Shown here one piece after another: positions 35,299-45,045 of a stretch of 64,000 nucleotides of DNA. The notes under the pieces were generated by a model. That model had not been told where the DNA came from. It made no database searches and saw only the letters and a list, made by a program, of their open reading frames with translations. How positions within the stretch are numbered: the first letter of the stretch is position 1; each line of letters opens with the position of its first letter. This stretch comes from Corallincola platygyrae. GTDB taxonomy: Bacteria; Pseudomonadota; Gammaproteobacteria; Enterobacterales; Neiellaceae. The position numbers and the translations under genes were made by a program. The DNA lies in contig NZ_BAABLI010000007.1 of assembly GCF_039544265.1 (NCBI RefSeq), forward strand, positions 62,001 to 126,000. Reading direction: 5' to 3'.

Positions 35299-36681
35299 TC
35301 AGAGGTTCAACCAGGCATAGGTACCCAATAAAATGCTGCTCAGAATATTGAGTGCCAGACCATGCCGGATAAAGTCTTTCATCTCCAGCTTGCCACTACC
35401 AAACACAATGGCATTGGGCGGTGTCGCAACCGGCAGCATAAAAGCACAACTGCATGCCATCCCCACCATCACCACCAAAGACTGCTCTGGTAATCCAAGT
35501 TGGGCTGCAAGCGAGGCAAACAGTGGCACCAGCAAAGCCGCACTGGCTGTATTGCTGGCCATCTCAGTCAGAAACACCACAAAAGTCGCCAGTCCGATGA
35601 ACATTACCAACAACGGCATTTCATTAAACAGACTGGCAAACCACTGTGCCAGAAAAGCACTGGTGCCTGTTGCTTGAAGCGCTGCGCTCAGCGTTAAACC
35701 ACCACCAAAAAGTAACAGCACGCCCCAATCGGTTTGTGACTGAAACGATTTCCAGTCCATCAGTTTCAGCAAGCCCAACGACACCAGGGCAATCATCGCA
35801 ATCAAGGTATCGACACTGGAGACCTGTAACCAGCCTGCGATCAGTTTTGACATCAACCAACCAGCCACGGTCACAGCAAACACACTGGCCGTCAGAATGC
35901 GCGATCTGGTCCATTCGAACCGGGTAACCTGTGTTGTAATCGCCTTGGGAAAGGTAGGCCGGATAATTAACCAAAGCAGTACCAGGCTGGTAGGCAACAA
36001 TATCGCCAGCAACGGTGACGCAAACAGCATCCAATCCAGAAAACTCATCCCCAGCTGAGCCGCAGCAATGGCATTGGGTGGGCTACCTATGACAGTCGCC
36101 ATGCCGCCCATACTGGCGCAGTAAGCCAGCGCCAGCAGGCAAAAACGCTGCCTTCTTCGCCCTGCGTCATCGCTTTCGCCTTCACTTCCGGTATCAAATT
36201 GCCCCAGCAATCCCAACATAACCGGCAGCATCATTGCCGTAGTCGCAGTGTTTGAAATCCACATCGACAACACAGCAACACAGATCAGCATCAGAAACAC
36301 GGCATAAACCGCCTTCCCGCCCGACCATTTTAAAATTGCATCCGCCAACGCTTTATCCAGCCCCTGACAACGCAGTGCAGAAGCCAGGGCAAAACCACCC
36401 AGAAACAGAAAGATGATGGGGTGTGAGAATTGAGAAAGTGCGGTCTTGGTATCAAACACGCCCAAAACCACGCAGAGAATTGGAATGCTCAGCGCCGTCA
36501 GCGTAATGTGCATCGCTTCGCTGAACCACATCACTGCGATAAATACCAGCAGCGCAACGCCGACGTTCAAGTCGCCCTCAAGCGGGCGAAACCAAAGCAT
36601 ACCAATGAGAAACAGCAGGTTGGCCAGCATCACCCAACCACGAAAAGAGCGCGGTTGGCGCTCGGGAAGAAGATGAAACAT
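35299..36681 (-). CDS. SLC13/DASS-family anion symporter
   Basis: A 460-aa membrane protein with about 11-12 helices. SNTATTAMMLPVM (near 144) and MACSCAFMLPVATPPNAIVFG (near 412-432) are the two SNT/NTAT-type motifs of divalent anion:Na+ symporters that carry dicarboxylates, citrate or sulfate. The substrate cannot be told. It is a single gene. Confidence 0.88.
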   Translation of the reverse strand: MFHLLPERQPRSFRGWVMLANLLFLIGMLWFRPLEGDLNVGVALLVFIAVMWFSEAMHITLTALSIPILCVVLGVFDTKTALSQFSHPIIFLFLGGFALASALRCQGLDKALADAILKWSGGKAVYAVFLMLICVAVLSMWISNTATTAMMLPVMLGLLGQFDTGSEGESDDAGRRRQRFCLLALAYCASMGGMATVIGSPPNAIAAAQLGMSFLDWMLFASPLLAILLPTSLVLLWLIIRPTFPKAITTQVTRFEWTRSRILTASVFAVTVAGWLMSKLIAGWLQVSSVDTLIAMIALVSLGLLKLMDWKSFQSQTDWGVLLLFGGGLTLSAALQATGTSAFLAQWFASLFNEMPLLVMFIGLATFVVFLTEMASNTASAALLVPLFASLAAQLGLPEQSLVVMVGMACSCAFMLPVATPPNAIVFGSGKLEMKDFIRHGLALNILSSILLGTYAWLNL

Positions 36682-36829
36682 AAAGCCACCCCAATACGTT
36701 TTATCTTATTGTTATATTAGGGTTTAATTTGTGTTTGAGGATCAAAATCGCCCCAAGCCTTGACGGTGATCAGGCTTGCAAGGCGCAATGGTGTCCCAAC
36801 AGGCTTACGCCTGATGACTCAAGAGACGA

Positions 36830-37036
36830 TTATGATGCTGGTAGTGCGGAACGCAGCTTTTTCATATCCGGCGATAATGCACCCTTTCTGGTTTCCAGGT
36901 GGTCTATCGCTTCTCTTAAACTTGGGAAATTCGACTGCACAGCTTCAAATGCGCGCTTTTTTACGGCCATATCGTGGTTACCTGACAAAATAGAAAGCCA
37001 AGTTTCCAGCAATGGTAATGGGACTGACTGCGACAA
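36830..37036 (-). CDS. small helical protein of unknown function
   Basis: A 68-aa protein, soluble and helix-rich, starting at TTG 37036 with GGAGAG about 6 nt before it. The sequence (LETWLSILSGNHDMAVKKRAF, FPSLREAIDHLET) looks like a genuine compact domain. A plus-strand open frame over the same DNA has odd composition and is rejected. Family unknown. Confidence 0.5.
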   Translation of the reverse strand: MSQSVPLPLLETWLSILSGNHDMAVKKRAFEAVQSNFPSLREAIDHLETRKGALSPDMKKLRSALPAS

Positions 37037-37266
37037 AATACTCTCCGAGCGCGCTTCAACAACCTACTACTGAAGCATTCTCTTATATTACGTTTTGTTT
37101 ATCTACGGCTATCCTGCCCCATTCAGAATGATGTGGCAAGCGTCGAAAAATTTGTCACTCCAGCGTTTAAAACTGACTTATGAGCAGTAAATATGGGACC
37201 GGTGACATAATGCTTTCACACAAACTATGGCAAGCTGATAGCCCTTGCGGTTGAGAGTCTAACACG

Positions 37267-37725
37267 ATGCGACATTTGCCAGTAATTTTGATATCAGCGA
37301 TGTTATCCTCCCTAAGTGCTTGTAACCAAAAAGAACAATGCCCGTTAGATGTGGAAATGACACTGCAGGGCAACGCCGGGTGTTTGATTTTAAACGGCGA
37401 TAATCTGATCACTGTCACCCAACGTTTTACCACCAAACTCTCGCTTCCGGGTGGCACCGGCCAACGGGGTGAATCTGCTCAGTGCACCGCATGGAGGGAA
37501 ACAAAAGAAGAAATTGGTGCGGATGTTGAAGTGAAACAGCACCTGAAAACTTTCAGCAACGGATTTCATCTGTTTGCCTGCGACCTCAAATCTAAACCAG
37601 ACGACAATGGTAGTGACTGGTTGGAAGTGGCTTCTGTGCAATGGAAACCTATCACCGAGATTACCGAGGACAATTGGCGCTTCCCCGCTCACCTGACCGA
37701 ACTAAAGGCCCTGTTCGTTAACTGA
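37267..37725 (+). CDS. NUDIX hydrolase with a lipoprotein signal
   Basis: A 152-aa protein. A short signal (residues 4-18) ends in LSAC (Cys19), a lipobox, so the protein should be lipid-anchored in the envelope. The Nudix box G63-x5-E69-x7-R77-E78-x2-E81-E82-x-G84 is complete, so catalysis of a nucleoside-diphosphate-linked substrate is expected. Envelope location is unusual for this family. It lies about 100 bp before the cryptochrome operon on the same strand. Confidence 0.8.
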   Translation: MRHLPVILISAMLSSLSACNQKEQCPLDVEMTLQGNAGCLILNGDNLITVTQRFTTKLSLPGGTGQRGESAQCTAWRETKEEIGADVEVKQHLKTFSNGFHLFACDLKSKPDDNGSDWLEVASVQWKPITEITEDNWRFPAHLTELKALFVN

Positions 37726-37823
37726 GGCATTTACGTCTAAGGCGCTAAACCAAAACCGTCTGACGCTACGTATACCTTTGCCAGAACAAACAATTTTGTT
37801 GTTTGCGGCAAAGGTAAAACGCA

Positions 37824-39260
37824 GTGCTCACATCTGACTTACAAAAATATCGGCTGGGCCTGTTCTGGTTCACCAATGATCTGCGGCTCAAAGATCATCC
37901 TTTGTTGGTTCGTGCTGCTCAGCAGTGCCAACACCTGCTGTTTATTTTCATCAGGGACACACAGCAGACACGGGGCAATCGATTTGTCTCCAGCCGAATG
38001 AGTGCAAACCGTAGTCTCTTTCAACTGCAGACGCTGCAATCACTCAACCTCGATCTGAAAAAGCTGGGGCAGGCGCTGTTTTACGCTGAAGGCGCACCTA
38101 CTGCCATCGTCGAACAGGTGATCAATCAGCTTCAACCCGATGCGATCTATCGTAGTCGGCAGGTAGCCAGTGAGGAGAAGCGCCCCTGGCAACAACTGCA
38201 AAGCCAATTTCCAAACAGCAAATTCATCACTGCCACTGTGCAAAACATCTATCAATCTGACCAGTTGCCTGTGAGTGCTGATGCACTACCGGACACTTTT
38301 TCCAAGTTTCGCAAGCTTGTCGAAAAGACAGCGCCAAATTATGGCGAGGTTCAGATACAAGCGGCCCCAACGTCCTTGCCTCCGCCACCCAAACCAACCG
38401 CACTGAGCGACCACTTAGCGCTGGTTGCGGTGGATGAATGGCATATCAACCCTCCTGCTCAGCCGGGGCAATCTAACAAATCAGCAGTTGAACCCTTGCC
38501 CGCCAAGGCTGGCGAAGAAGCGGCTCTGAACTATATGCAAGGCTACTTTAAAACCTCTGCAGCCAGTCACTACAAAGAAACCCGCAACGCCCTTGATGGT
38601 GAGTTCACCAGCACTGGTTTTTCACCCTGGTTAGCTAACGGCACGCTTTCACCGAATCAGGTTCTTGCTGCGCTCGGACGCTACCAGCGTTTGCACGGCC
38701 GAAACGAAAGTACCTACTGGATCTATTTTGAGTTGCTGTGGCGAGAATATTTTCAGCTCTACGCGCTAAAACATGGCGACAAGCTGTTTCAGCTTCGGGG
38801 AATCACCAATAAACCGGTTACGGGCTGTCTGTATGGCGAACGGCTTGCTCGCTGGATCAACGGCACCACCCCCTATCCCCTGGTAAACGCCTGCATGAAT
38901 CAACTTAGGGAAACCGGCCTGCTTTCAAACCGTGGCAGACAGATAGTCGCCAGTTGTCTCATTCACGAACTGCAACTGGATTGGCGCGCAGGCGCGTACT
39001 ACTTCGAACAACAGCTGGTGGACTATGACGTTGCATCGAATTGGGGTAACTGGCAGTACATCGCAGGTGTTGGCGCAGATCCCCGTCAAGGTCGCCACTT
39101 CAATCTCGAAAAACAGCAGCAAATGTTTGACCCGGAGGGTGAATACATTGCCAAATGGCGCGGTGATGTGGGCGACCGAGGTGCCTTCATCGATTCCGTT
39201 GATGCTGCGGACTGGCCAACCAATCAACCCGTCGATACCTCTGGCGGGACCTTACAATGA
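37824..39260 (+). CDS. cryptochrome-DASH
   Basis: A 478-aa flavoprotein of the cryptochrome/photolyase family. The N-terminal alpha/beta domain opens with LGLFWFTNDLRLKDHPLLV, and the C-terminal FAD domain includes YWIYFELLWREYFQLYALKHG and the DVASNWGNWQYIAGVGADPR segment typical of DASH. These repair pyrimidine dimers in single-stranded or looped DNA and may act in light response. Start: GTG 37824 with AAAGG upstream. First gene of a light-repair operon; its stop overlaps the next start by 4 nt. Confidence 0.92.
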   Translation: MLTSDLQKYRLGLFWFTNDLRLKDHPLLVRAAQQCQHLLFIFIRDTQQTRGNRFVSSRMSANRSLFQLQTLQSLNLDLKKLGQALFYAEGAPTAIVEQVINQLQPDAIYRSRQVASEEKRPWQQLQSQFPNSKFITATVQNIYQSDQLPVSADALPDTFSKFRKLVEKTAPNYGEVQIQAAPTSLPPPPKPTALSDHLALVAVDEWHINPPAQPGQSNKSAVEPLPAKAGEEAALNYMQGYFKTSAASHYKETRNALDGEFTSTGFSPWLANGTLSPNQVLAALGRYQRLHGRNESTYWIYFELLWREYFQLYALKHGDKLFQLRGITNKPVTGCLYGERLARWINGTTPYPLVNACMNQLRETGLLSNRGRQIVASCLIHELQLDWRAGAYYFEQQLVDYDVASNWGNWQYIAGVGADPRQGRHFNLEKQQQMFDPEGEYIAKWRGDVGDRGAFIDSVDAADWPTNQPVDTSGGTLQ

Positions 39261-40768
39261 ACCCAACAATCCATACCAGTTCGGCCGCAGAGCAAGAGAT
39301 CCAGATAGTCTGGTTCAAGCGCGACCTGAGATTGAACGATCACGCACCACTGTTCTTTGCTCAGCAGGCGGCACGACAAACCGGGTTGCCTACTTTATTG
39401 CTCTATTTGGTCGAGCCAAACCAAATCGACGACCCCCATTACGACCTACGCCACTGGCGTTTTGTTGCCGAGTCTATTCAGGATATCAATCAGACATTGG
39501 CGAGCATGAACGCGGAGCTTGTTGTGGGCCACAGCGATGCAGAGAACTTCTTTGAACAGCTCAACAGCCACCTTAAAATCCGGACTATCTTCAGCCACCA
39601 GGAAGTCGGACTAGCTACCAGCTTTGAACGTGATAAACGTGTGGAAGAGTGGTGCAAACAGCACAATGTAGAATGGCAACAGTTCGCTTATGGCGCCGTT
39701 ATTCGCGGCGCAAAATCACGACAGGGCTGGACGAAACACTGGCAACAGGTGATGCGTGCCGAGCAGTTCCAGACTGATTTCTCTCAATTTCCACTGCTGG
39801 GCAAAAGCGCCCTCTCCGACGACCTTGCAGCCGAGCTTCCCAAAGCTTGGTTGGTGAAAGACCCGCTGTTTCAAACAGGGGGCGAGACCGCCGCGCATCA
39901 AATCCTGGCGTCGTTTTTTGAAGGTCGAGGCAAGCGTTACGCCTTTGACATCAGCTCACCATCAAAAAGCGCCGATAGTTGCTCGCGGCTATCGCCCTAT
40001 CTGGCCTGGGGTAATCTGAGCCTGAGACAGGTGTATCAAACGCTGCTGGCACACTGGAAAACAACTGGCTGGTACAAAGCGCTTCGAGCCCTTTCATCCC
40101 GCCTGCATTGGCACTGCCATTTCATTCAAAAGTTTGAATCGGAATGCGAAATGGAGTTCCGCCCCGTAAATCGAGGATATATTTCGTTCCCATTTACGGA
40201 AACATCAGATGACCAGCGTCGTTTTGATGCCTGGCGCAACGGCAAAACCGGTTACCCGCTGATAGATGCCTGCATGCGTTGTCTGCACCATACCGGCTAT
40301 ATCAACTTTCGTATGCGCGCCATGCTGATCAGCTTCCTGTGTCATCACCTGATGCTGGATTGGCGTGCAGGCGCACTTCACTTAGCAAGACTATTTCTGG
40401 ATTTTGAGCCCGGTATTCATTATCCACAGTGCCAGATGCAGGCTGGCATTACCGGCACCAATACTATTCGGGTATACAACCCAACCAAACAGGCACAGGA
40501 ACAAGATGCTAACGGCGACTTTATCCGTCGGTGGTTGCCGGAATTAGCAGAACTCCCCAATGGATTGTTGCACCAGCCCTGGCTGATGACAGCGATGGAG
40601 CAACAGATGTTCGGAGTGATTTTGGGCCAGGACTACCCTCACCCCATCGTTGATATCACGACCGATAGCAAAGAGCGTCGAGCGTTATTCTGGCAATGGC
40701 GTAAACGCCCGGAGGTGAAACAGGAATCACAACGTATTTTGCGCACGCACGTTGTGAACGATCGCTAA
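39257..40768 (+). CDS. cryptochrome/deoxyribodipyrimidine photolyase
   Basis: A 503-aa photolyase-family flavoprotein. Residues 16-26 read IVWFKRDLRLN; the FAD domain has RLSPYLAWGNLSLRQVY (about 245-260), RPVNRGYISFPF and GYPLIDACMRCLHHTGYINFRMRAM. It is likely a dimer-repair photolyase or a related cryptochrome; the exact class is not certain from eye inspection. Start overlaps the cry-DASH stop (ATGA). Confidence 0.9.
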   Translation: MNPTIHTSSAAEQEIQIVWFKRDLRLNDHAPLFFAQQAARQTGLPTLLLYLVEPNQIDDPHYDLRHWRFVAESIQDINQTLASMNAELVVGHSDAENFFEQLNSHLKIRTIFSHQEVGLATSFERDKRVEEWCKQHNVEWQQFAYGAVIRGAKSRQGWTKHWQQVMRAEQFQTDFSQFPLLGKSALSDDLAAELPKAWLVKDPLFQTGGETAAHQILASFFEGRGKRYAFDISSPSKSADSCSRLSPYLAWGNLSLRQVYQTLLAHWKTTGWYKALRALSSRLHWHCHFIQKFESECEMEFRPVNRGYISFPFTETSDDQRRFDAWRNGKTGYPLIDACMRCLHHTGYINFRMRAMLISFLCHHLMLDWRAGALHLARLFLDFEPGIHYPQCQMQAGITGTNTIRVYNPTKQAQEQDANGDFIRRWLPELAELPNGLLHQPWLMTAMEQQMFGVILGQDYPHPIVDITTDSKERRALFWQWRKRPEVKQESQRILRTHVVNDR

Positions 40769-40794
40769 GCTGAAAAAGTTAAGGATGGTAACTC

Positions 40795-40965
40795 ATGCAT
40801 AAGAAAACTCAGCTCCCATCTAAGCTCTGTCCAATCTGCGAGCGACCATTTGAGTGGCGTAAAAAATGGGAAAAAGTATGGCATGACGTCAAATACTGCT
40901 CTGAGCGATGTCGTCGTCAATCAAAACAAAAACCGGCTGATACCAATCCGAGAATAAGTACATGA
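40795..40965 (+). CDS. DUF2256 zinc-ribbon-like small protein
   Basis: A 56-aa basic protein (MHKKTQLPSKLCPICERPFE, then WRKKWEKVW and YCSERCRR) with Cys12-x2-Cys15 and Cys35-x3-Cys39, a small zinc-binding fold. DUF2256 proteins are regularly found beside photolyase genes; function unknown. GGAT(GG) with AAGGATG lies 8-12 nt before the ATG. Its stop overlaps the next start by 4 nt, so it is in the operon. Confidence 0.9.
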   Translation: MHKKTQLPSKLCPICERPFEWRKKWEKVWHDVKYCSERCRRQSKQKPADTNPRIST

Positions 40966-42554
40966 TAGATAAAGCGCTGCAGGCAGCTCTGGAAGACACA
41001 AAGCCGCCCACTGAGCGGATCCGACTGATATTGGGTGACCAGCTCAACGCATCTCACAGCTGGTATCGCACTGTTGATCCCGGCACGCTCTACCTAATTG
41101 CCGAACTTAAACAGGAAACCGGTTACGTCAAACATCATATCCAAAAGATATGTGCCTTCTTCGCTGCCATGGCGGGTTTTGCGAACGCCCTGAAAACGGC
41201 CGGTCACAAGGTGCTTCACCTTACCTTGGACGACACCCAAGCCTATGAAAACCTGCCTGCGCTGATAAACGACTTGCTGACGTTTACTGGCGCCCGCGAT
41301 TTTGAGTTTCAGCGGCCAGATGAGTACAGATTAAAACAGCAACTGGAAACCATGCTGTTACCAGACGGAGTGAGCCGTACCATATGGGACAGTGAACATT
41401 TTCTAGTACCTTTCGATGAACTTAGTCACTATTTCAAAGCAGATACCGCACACCGCATGGAAACCTTCTATCGAAAAATGCGCCGCCGGTATGACTTGCT
41501 GATGAACGGAGATGAACCCGAAGGTGGGCAATGGAACTACGATGCCAACAATAGAGAAAAGCTGAATAAGCAGGAGATCGAAGCGCTGCCTGAGTCGCTC
41601 TGTTTTGCTAATGACGTTAGTGATATCAAGGCACGTCTGGACAGGCACGAAATCGACTATTTTGGCAGCTATCACAGCGCCCTGTTGTGGCCAGTGACGC
41701 GCAAGCAGGGGCTACAGCTGCTCAACTATTTTTGCCAGCAGTTGCTACCTAAGTTCGGCCGATTCCAGGATGCGATGACCTGTCAGACCGAAACAAAATG
41801 GAGCCTTTATCACTGCCGACTTTCATTTGCCATGAATGCCAAACTGCTGCACCCCAAACAGGTGATTGATGCCGCGATCACGGCGTACAGAGAGGCAGAT
41901 GGCGCCATCACCATTGCGCAAGTAGAGGGTTTCGTTCGTCAGATACTCGGCTGGCGCGAATATGTGCGTGGTATCTACTGGCTAAACATGCCGCTATATG
42001 CAGAGAAAAACGCTCTAAATGGCCACAGATTGCTGCCAACCTACTTTTGGGATGGCGACACTAAAATGCGTTGCATGCGCGAATCTTTAGGCCAAAGCCT
42101 GGAGTATGCGTACGGCCACCATATCCAGCGCCTGATGGTGATTGGCAACTTTGCCCTCATTACCGGCATGGATCCGGACTTAGTCGACGCCTGGTACCTG
42201 GGTGTTTATATCGATGCCATAGAATGGGTGGAGATGCCGAACACTCGGGGTATGAGTCAGTTTGCTGACGGGGGCCTGCTTGCCAGCAAACCTTACTCCG
42301 CCAGCGGTAATTACATCAATAAGATGAGTGACTACTGCGCCAATTGCCATTATCAGGTGAAGCAGAAAACAGGAGAGAAAGCCTGCCCGTTTAACGCGCT
42401 TTATTGGCACTTTATGAACGAACACCGTGAGCGTATTGCCCGCAACCCACGCATCGGTATGGTGTATCGCAGCTGGGACAAGATGAGTGATGAAAACCGC
42501 GCAGCAGTTCTAAGCCAGGCCGCCTCCTATCTGGCTGACCTGGACTCTCTTTAA
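40962..42554 (+). CDS. iron-sulfur (6-4) photolyase (PhrB/CryPro type)
   Basis: A 530-aa 'deoxyribodipyrimidine photolyase-related' protein. Cys371, Cys459, Cys462 and Cys475 have the same spacing (88, 3, 13) as the four [4Fe-4S] ligands of Agrobacterium PhrB. The N-terminus IRLILGDQLNASHSW and the C-terminal GVYIDAIEWVEMPNTRGMSQFADGG are family landmarks. It repairs (6-4) photoproducts with FAD and a lumazine antenna in studied members. Last gene of the light-repair operon. Confidence 0.92.
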   Translation: MIDKALQAALEDTKPPTERIRLILGDQLNASHSWYRTVDPGTLYLIAELKQETGYVKHHIQKICAFFAAMAGFANALKTAGHKVLHLTLDDTQAYENLPALINDLLTFTGARDFEFQRPDEYRLKQQLETMLLPDGVSRTIWDSEHFLVPFDELSHYFKADTAHRMETFYRKMRRRYDLLMNGDEPEGGQWNYDANNREKLNKQEIEALPESLCFANDVSDIKARLDRHEIDYFGSYHSALLWPVTRKQGLQLLNYFCQQLLPKFGRFQDAMTCQTETKWSLYHCRLSFAMNAKLLHPKQVIDAAITAYREADGAITIAQVEGFVRQILGWREYVRGIYWLNMPLYAEKNALNGHRLLPTYFWDGDTKMRCMRESLGQSLEYAYGHHIQRLMVIGNFALITGMDPDLVDAWYLGVYIDAIEWVEMPNTRGMSQFADGGLLASKPYSASGNYINKMSDYCANCHYQVKQKTGEKACPFNALYWHFMNEHRERIARNPRIGMVYRSWDKMSDENRAAVLSQAASYLADLDSL

Positions 42555-42575
42555 AGCTGAATAGAAGTGAATTGG

Positions 42576-43703
42576 TTACTTCACCACATGATAAATACTG
42601 CCGGTATGGCTCACCAGATAGAGTTCCCCGGCCTGGTCTTCACCAAAAGATGACGGTGAGGTTGAACGCGCAACTTCAATCGGAGCTAACGGAGTCTTGG
42701 CAGTATCTGCAGCCCACACTCGGCCCGACACGTAATCGGCAAAGAAGTACCAACCATTGAGCGCTGGCGAGCCCTGCCCACGATATACATAACCACCGGT
42801 GATTGATTGCCCCCAATCATGGCTGTACTCAATGACTGGCATCTGCAGATCTGCAGGCGCATCACTCACGTCACGAAACTCGTGGGTCGCTTCGTACCAG
42901 GGCCAGCCATAGTTGATCCCTGGCTCAATCAGGTTCACCTCTTCCCAGGCGTTTTGACCCACATCCGCAGCCCACAACTTGTTGGTTTTGCGATCAAAGC
43001 TGAAACGCCAGGGATTGCGCAGACCATGCGCCCAGATCTCATCACGTACTTGAGGGTTTGTTATAAACGGATTGCCGGGTGCCGGATTACCGTTGCCATC
43101 AATCCTCAATATTTTGCCCAGCAGTTGGGTCATATCCTGGGCACGGTTCAGCGGGTCACCCGCACTACCGCCATCTCCTAATCCAACATAAAGATAACCG
43201 TCCGGGCCAAATGCCAGCATGCCGCCATTGTGGTTTCGGTAGTCCTGCGGCACCTCAAGAATCACCTGCTCACTCTGGTAATCAGTAAGGTTCGGATTAC
43301 CTTGCTGTACCCTATATTTGGCGATCACTGAACGGCGAGGTTTGACTGCGGAGTAGTAGACATAAAATGTTTGATTGGTCTTAAATTCAGGGTCGAATGC
43401 CAGCCCAAGCAAACCTTCTTCATTGCTTAGGGTGAAGCGATTTTTGGTGGCTTTGTTGATATCAAAAAACACCTGCGCCTGTGTTACCGCGTCGCTGTTC
43501 TGGAACACTTTAATCTTGCCAGTCTGCTCAACCACAAACAGCCGATTACTATCATCACCCGCATGGGTCAGATACAGCGGCACCTCGAAACGTAGTTCAC
43601 TGAATACCGGTTTTAACTCTACTTTTTCGACCGCCAAGGCATTGCTAAACAGTCCTAGCCAAACACCAGCTAAAACGGCAACAAAACGAAAACAACCCAT
43701 CAC
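42576..43703 (-). CDS. PQQ-dependent soluble sugar dehydrogenase-like protein
   Basis: A 375-aa exported six-bladed propeller with a signal peptide (1-24). EEGLLGLAFDPEF, NHNGGMLAFGPDGYLYVGLGDGG and ENPAG-type blades are landmarks of the GDH/YliI (Asd) family. YRNHNGG supplies the catalytic His region. Members oxidise aldose sugars with PQQ; no pqq genes in the window, so the cofactor source is unseen. Confidence 0.88.
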   Translation of the reverse strand: MMGCFRFVAVLAGVWLGLFSNALAVEKVELKPVFSELRFEVPLYLTHAGDDSNRLFVVEQTGKIKVFQNSDAVTQAQVFFDINKATKNRFTLSNEEGLLGLAFDPEFKTNQTFYVYYSAVKPRRSVIAKYRVQQGNPNLTDYQSEQVILEVPQDYRNHNGGMLAFGPDGYLYVGLGDGGSAGDPLNRAQDMTQLLGKILRIDGNGNPAPGNPFITNPQVRDEIWAHGLRNPWRFSFDRKTNKLWAADVGQNAWEEVNLIEPGINYGWPWYEATHEFRDVSDAPADLQMPVIEYSHDWGQSITGGYVYRGQGSPALNGWYFFADYVSGRVWAADTAKTPLAPIEVARSTSPSSFGEDQAGELYLVSHTGSIYHVVK

Positions 43704-43758
43704 TTTCCCCCTGAATTTATTCTATTTGTAGTTTTGTTAAACAGTCAGGTGTACGAAC

Positions 43759-45045
43759 TCAATAGCCAGTGAGTTCAAGATAACCACGACACTGTGCAGG
43801 TTCGGCACACAACACGGCCCCTTCCCAGTATGGAAACAGGGTGTTCATCTGCTGGTCGGCATGTAACGCATGAACCTGCCAACTAAGCGATTCTGTGGGA
43901 AGCCCAACTTGCCAACCTACAGGTACCGGCCGCACACGTTCTCTGCCATCGCCATCAGGCGCACTCACTTTGGCGTACTCAATCGGCTCAAACTCTAGCG
44001 TGTTGCGGTCCAGCGTTGTCACCTCACCCTCTGGGGTGATTAAGCTGCCATAAATATAGTGGTTACCGTCTTTTTGGCGTAACCGGAACGCCATCAAGCC
44101 GCGGCCATCATCCAGGTGTAAACTCATCCAGTCCCAGCCGGTTTGCTCGTCCGACAGGTACTGACTGCTCCACTCTCTGTCCAGCCATGCCAGCCCAGAA
44201 ACCGATATCTCGCCGCCACCCTCTTGTTCTGGCAATTGCACTGTTCCAGAGATGCTCAGGTGCGGCATGCTGTAGTAATAGGAACCGACTTCATTCGTGG
44301 GATGTTTGCGACTAAACCCGTTGTCACCATGCAGTGCAATCGCACCATTGCCTGACAGTTCAAGATCCAGCGCAAATTCGCCGGTATCGAGCGCAAGTTG
44401 TATCGGCAGTATGTCGCCAGTGATTGGTGTAGTTGCGTTGAGGTTAACATCGGCTTTTTTTGACTTACCGAACAGCCAATCTTCTATCCGTACCACAAAA
44501 GGTTCGGGTTGAACCTCAACCAAGCCAACACCACCACGTGCGAATATTTCCGCTTCGTAGTGACCAGTGGGTGTTGAAAGCGCCGCATGGGCCATATAGA
44601 TCTGCGGGGTAGCCCAACCTGCATCCTCTTTCTCCGTTTCAGCGGGCGGCTGCATTCGATTTCTAAACAGGGTGAACTGAATACCGTATTCTCTGTTGGT
44701 GCGAAGGCCCTCTTGAGTCGCCAGATCATTGTCTAAGTCCGCGGTTAGATTCGCGGTCAGATACCACCACTCAATGCGGTAATCGGGGTGTTCACCATGG
44801 TCTTCAGGAAATGAAAGCGGCACGCCAGGGCGTGCCTGCCGATAACCTTCGATCTGGTCGCCCTTTAAAATCTGGTTATAGCCAGTGTCATCGGCAGCTT
44901 CATCTGATTTGAGTTTACGCCCACTTTCATCACCCGCTGGTGAGCAACCGATCAAGGCTAATGAAAGCGTTAAGATCAGCGAAATTAAAATCTTCGGACT
45001 AAAGGCCAGCATTGTCCTTCGCAGAATATGCTTGTTGTGATTCAT
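43759..45045 (-). CDS. lipoprotein of the AttH/CrtC lipocalin-like family
   Basis: A 428-aa lipoprotein: helix near residues 12-32 ending in LIGC, a lipobox. The mature part has EWWYLTANL, then a two-domain lipocalin-like fold (W-EWWY and DWMSLHLDDGRGLMAFRLR) of the AttH/carotenoid-hydratase superfamily (PF07143/PF17186). Such proteins occur with FtsX-type ABC exporters. ATG 45045 overlaps the permease stop; GGAGG lies 7 nt before it. Third gene of an ABC operon. Confidence 0.85.
   Translation of the reverse strand: MNHNKHILRRTMLAFSPKILISLILTLSLALIGCSPAGDESGRKLKSDEAADDTGYNQILKGDQIEGYRQARPGVPLSFPEDHGEHPDYRIEWWYLTANLTADLDNDLATQEGLRTNREYGIQFTLFRNRMQPPAETEKEDAGWATPQIYMAHAALSTPTGHYEAEIFARGGVGLVEVQPEPFVVRIEDWLFGKSKKADVNLNATTPITGDILPIQLALDTGEFALDLELSGNGAIALHGDNGFSRKHPTNEVGSYYYSMPHLSISGTVQLPEQEGGGEISVSGLAWLDREWSSQYLSDEQTGWDWMSLHLDDGRGLMAFRLRQKDGNHYIYGSLITPEGEVTTLDRNTLEFEPIEYAKVSAPDGDGRERVRPVPVGWQVGLPTESLSWQVHALHADQQMNTLFPYWEGAVLCAEPAQCRGYLELTGY

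Noticed and set aside
36729..37073. Plus-strand 114-aa open frame
   Set aside because: Its composition is odd and no family fits; the minus-strand 68-aa frame over the same bases has a good ribosome site and a compact, protein-like sequence.
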